Assembly (NCBI GenBank): GCA_030621455.1
Contig: JAUXHQ010000125.1
Span: 1 to 6,145 of the forward strand
Reading direction: 5' to 3'
Length of the DNA: 6,145 nt
Source of the DNA: Deltaproteobacteria bacterium
GTDB lineage: Bacteria; Desulfobacterota; UBA8473
Part shown: positions 5,127 to 6,145 of the stretch, piece by piece
Layout of the letters: every line of letters starts with the position of its first letter
Numbering within the stretch: the first letter of the stretch is position 1
Made by a program: the position numbers and the translations under genes
The notes under the pieces: generated by a model
Told to the model about the DNA's origin: nothing
Databases searched by the model: none
The model's input: the letters and a program-made list of their open reading frames with translations, nothing else

Positions 5127-6145
5127 ATGGAGTTTGGATTCAGCGAGGAACAGAATATTCTTAAAAACAGTGTCACCGATTTCATGGAGAAGGAATGTCC
5201 CCCGGAATACGTGAGGGAACTCGATGAAAAGGAAGAATACCCGTATGAGATCTATGGCAAGATGTCAAAACTCGGCTGGTTTGGCCTGCCAATCCCCGAA
5301 GAATACGGCGGGAGCGGATTGGGCGCTGTGGATCTGATTATCATCGGCGAGGAGATGTCACGATTTTCCTATGAAATTGCAGCTGGGTTCGGTATCAGTG
5401 TCTTCTGCGGACTGAATATCATTGAGCATGGATCAGAGGAACAGAAGAAGTTCTATATACCGAAGATGATCGACAACAAGATCAGGCTCTCCATATCCAT
5501 TACAGAGCCCAATGCCGGGTCGGATGCGGCTTCACTAGCCACATCTGCGGTACTGGACGGGGATAGCTGGGTTTTAAACGGACAGAAAACCTTCCAAACG
5601 GCTTCTGATGCGAAGGATACGGTTATGAGCGTCTATGTCAGGACGGACAAAGACCTCCCCAAGCATAAAGGAATAAGCCTGATACTTGTGCCTAATGATG
5701 CACCCGGAGTCGAGATAAGAAGGATAAAGATGTTGGGGAGGAAGATGCTCCACACAAATGAGATCTTCTTTGAAGACGTACGTGTTCCCAAGGAAAACAT
5801 AGTGGGAGAGCTAAACAATGGATGGAAGATGCTCCTTTCAGGCCTTGCACTGGAAAGATTGTACGGGTGCTCGACATTTATCGGGAGCTCCCAGACCGTG
5901 GTAGACCTGGCCCTCGAACATTCAAAGCAGAGGGTACAGTTTGGCAGGCCCATAGGTACATTTCAGGCCATGGGCCACATGCTGGCGGATATGCAGACAG
6001 AGGTAGATGCAGCACGTTTACTGGTATACAGGGCTGCGTGGATGCTGGACCAGGGGATGCCGTGTATGAAACAGGTGAGCATGGCAAAGCTTTTTGGTTC
6101 TGAAACTTACGCCAGGCTATCAAACCAGGGGATGCAGATAATGGG
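5127..6145 (+). CDS. Acyl-CoA dehydrogenase (5' part; runs off the right edge)
   Basis: The frame opens at an ATG 6 nt after AAAGGAG (5114-5120) and stays open to the window end, giving 340 residues (the last Gly from a partial codon); about 40 residues should be missing. It is a third FAD-dependent acyl-CoA dehydrogenase. SITEPNAGSDAAS is at 124-136, KTFQTASD at 154-161 (an unusual version of the flavin-contact segment), VQFGRPIG at 270-277, and MQIMG at 336-340, the start of the GGYGY motif. The C-terminal catalytic-base position is outside the window. Glu243 in SGLALERLYG matches the position of the catalytic Glu254 of isovaleryl-CoA dehydrogenase (LDLERL) and Glu261 of the long-chain enzyme, so the base may sit on this helix instead. 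That would fit a branched or long-chain substrate, as an inference. It is less similar to the other two dehydrogenases here than a recent duplicate would be. Confidence 0.93.
   Translation, partial: MEFGFSEEQNILKNSVTDFMEKECPPEYVRELDEKEEYPYEIYGKMSKLGWFGLPIPEEYGGSGLGAVDLIIIGEEMSRFSYEIAAGFGISVFCGLNIIEHGSEEQKKFYIPKMIDNKIRLSISITEPNAGSDAASLATSAVLDGDSWVLNGQKTFQTASDAKDTVMSVYVRTDKDLPKHKGISLILVPNDAPGVEIRRIKMLGRKMLHTNEIFFEDVRVPKENIVGELNNGWKMLLSGLALERLYGCSTFIGSSQTVVDLALEHSKQRVQFGRPIGTFQAMGHMLADMQTEVDAARLLVYRAAWMLDQGMPCMKQVSMAKLFGSETYARLSNQGMQIM

Overview
The window looks like chromosomal DNA of a Gram-negative, probably strictly anaerobic bacterium, best guess a syntrophic or sulfate-reducing Desulfobacterota (Deltaproteobacteria) relative. 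The reasons are a divergent gene for an outer-membrane-type lipoprotein with a clean lipobox, strong AAGGAGG ribosome binding sites, frequent AGG/AGA and ATA codons at moderate GC, and a cluster of several acyl-CoA dehydrogenases with crotonases, as is common in anaerobes that degrade fatty, branched or cyclic acids. The lineage is inferred, not shown.

Layout: (1) bases 1-333, minus strand, hold the N-terminal 111 residues of a lipoprotein that runs off the left edge. (2) Bases 334-928 are a long divergent intergenic region with a good promoter candidate, an 18-bp dyad over its -10 box, several short perfect inverted repeats and a foldable leader. (3) From 929 to the right edge, five plus-strand genes lie head to tail: a PaaG-like crotonase (929-1720), a short-chain type acyl-CoA dehydrogenase (1738-2874), a second crotonase with both hydratase glutamates (2958-3722), a second acyl-CoA dehydrogenase with Asp at the catalytic-base position (3839-4993), and a third acyl-CoA dehydrogenase cut off by the right edge (5127-6145). 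Gaps between them are 17, 83, 116 and 133 nt, with no convincing terminator, so one operon with possible internal promoters is likely.

Together the genes supply alpha,beta-dehydrogenation, hydration and probably double-bond isomerisation of acyl-CoA thioesters. No 3-hydroxyacyl-CoA dehydrogenase, thiolase, CoA ligase or electron-transfer flavoprotein is in the window. The three dehydrogenases differ at the active-site base (Glu362; Asp366; Glu243 on the helix used by isovaleryl- and long-chain acyl-CoA dehydrogenases), and the two crotonases also differ (Asp144 without the Glu pair; Glu112/Glu132). This suggests a set adapted to an unusual, branched, unsaturated or cyclic substrate rather than repeated copies of plain beta-oxidation. 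The substrate cannot be read from the sequence.
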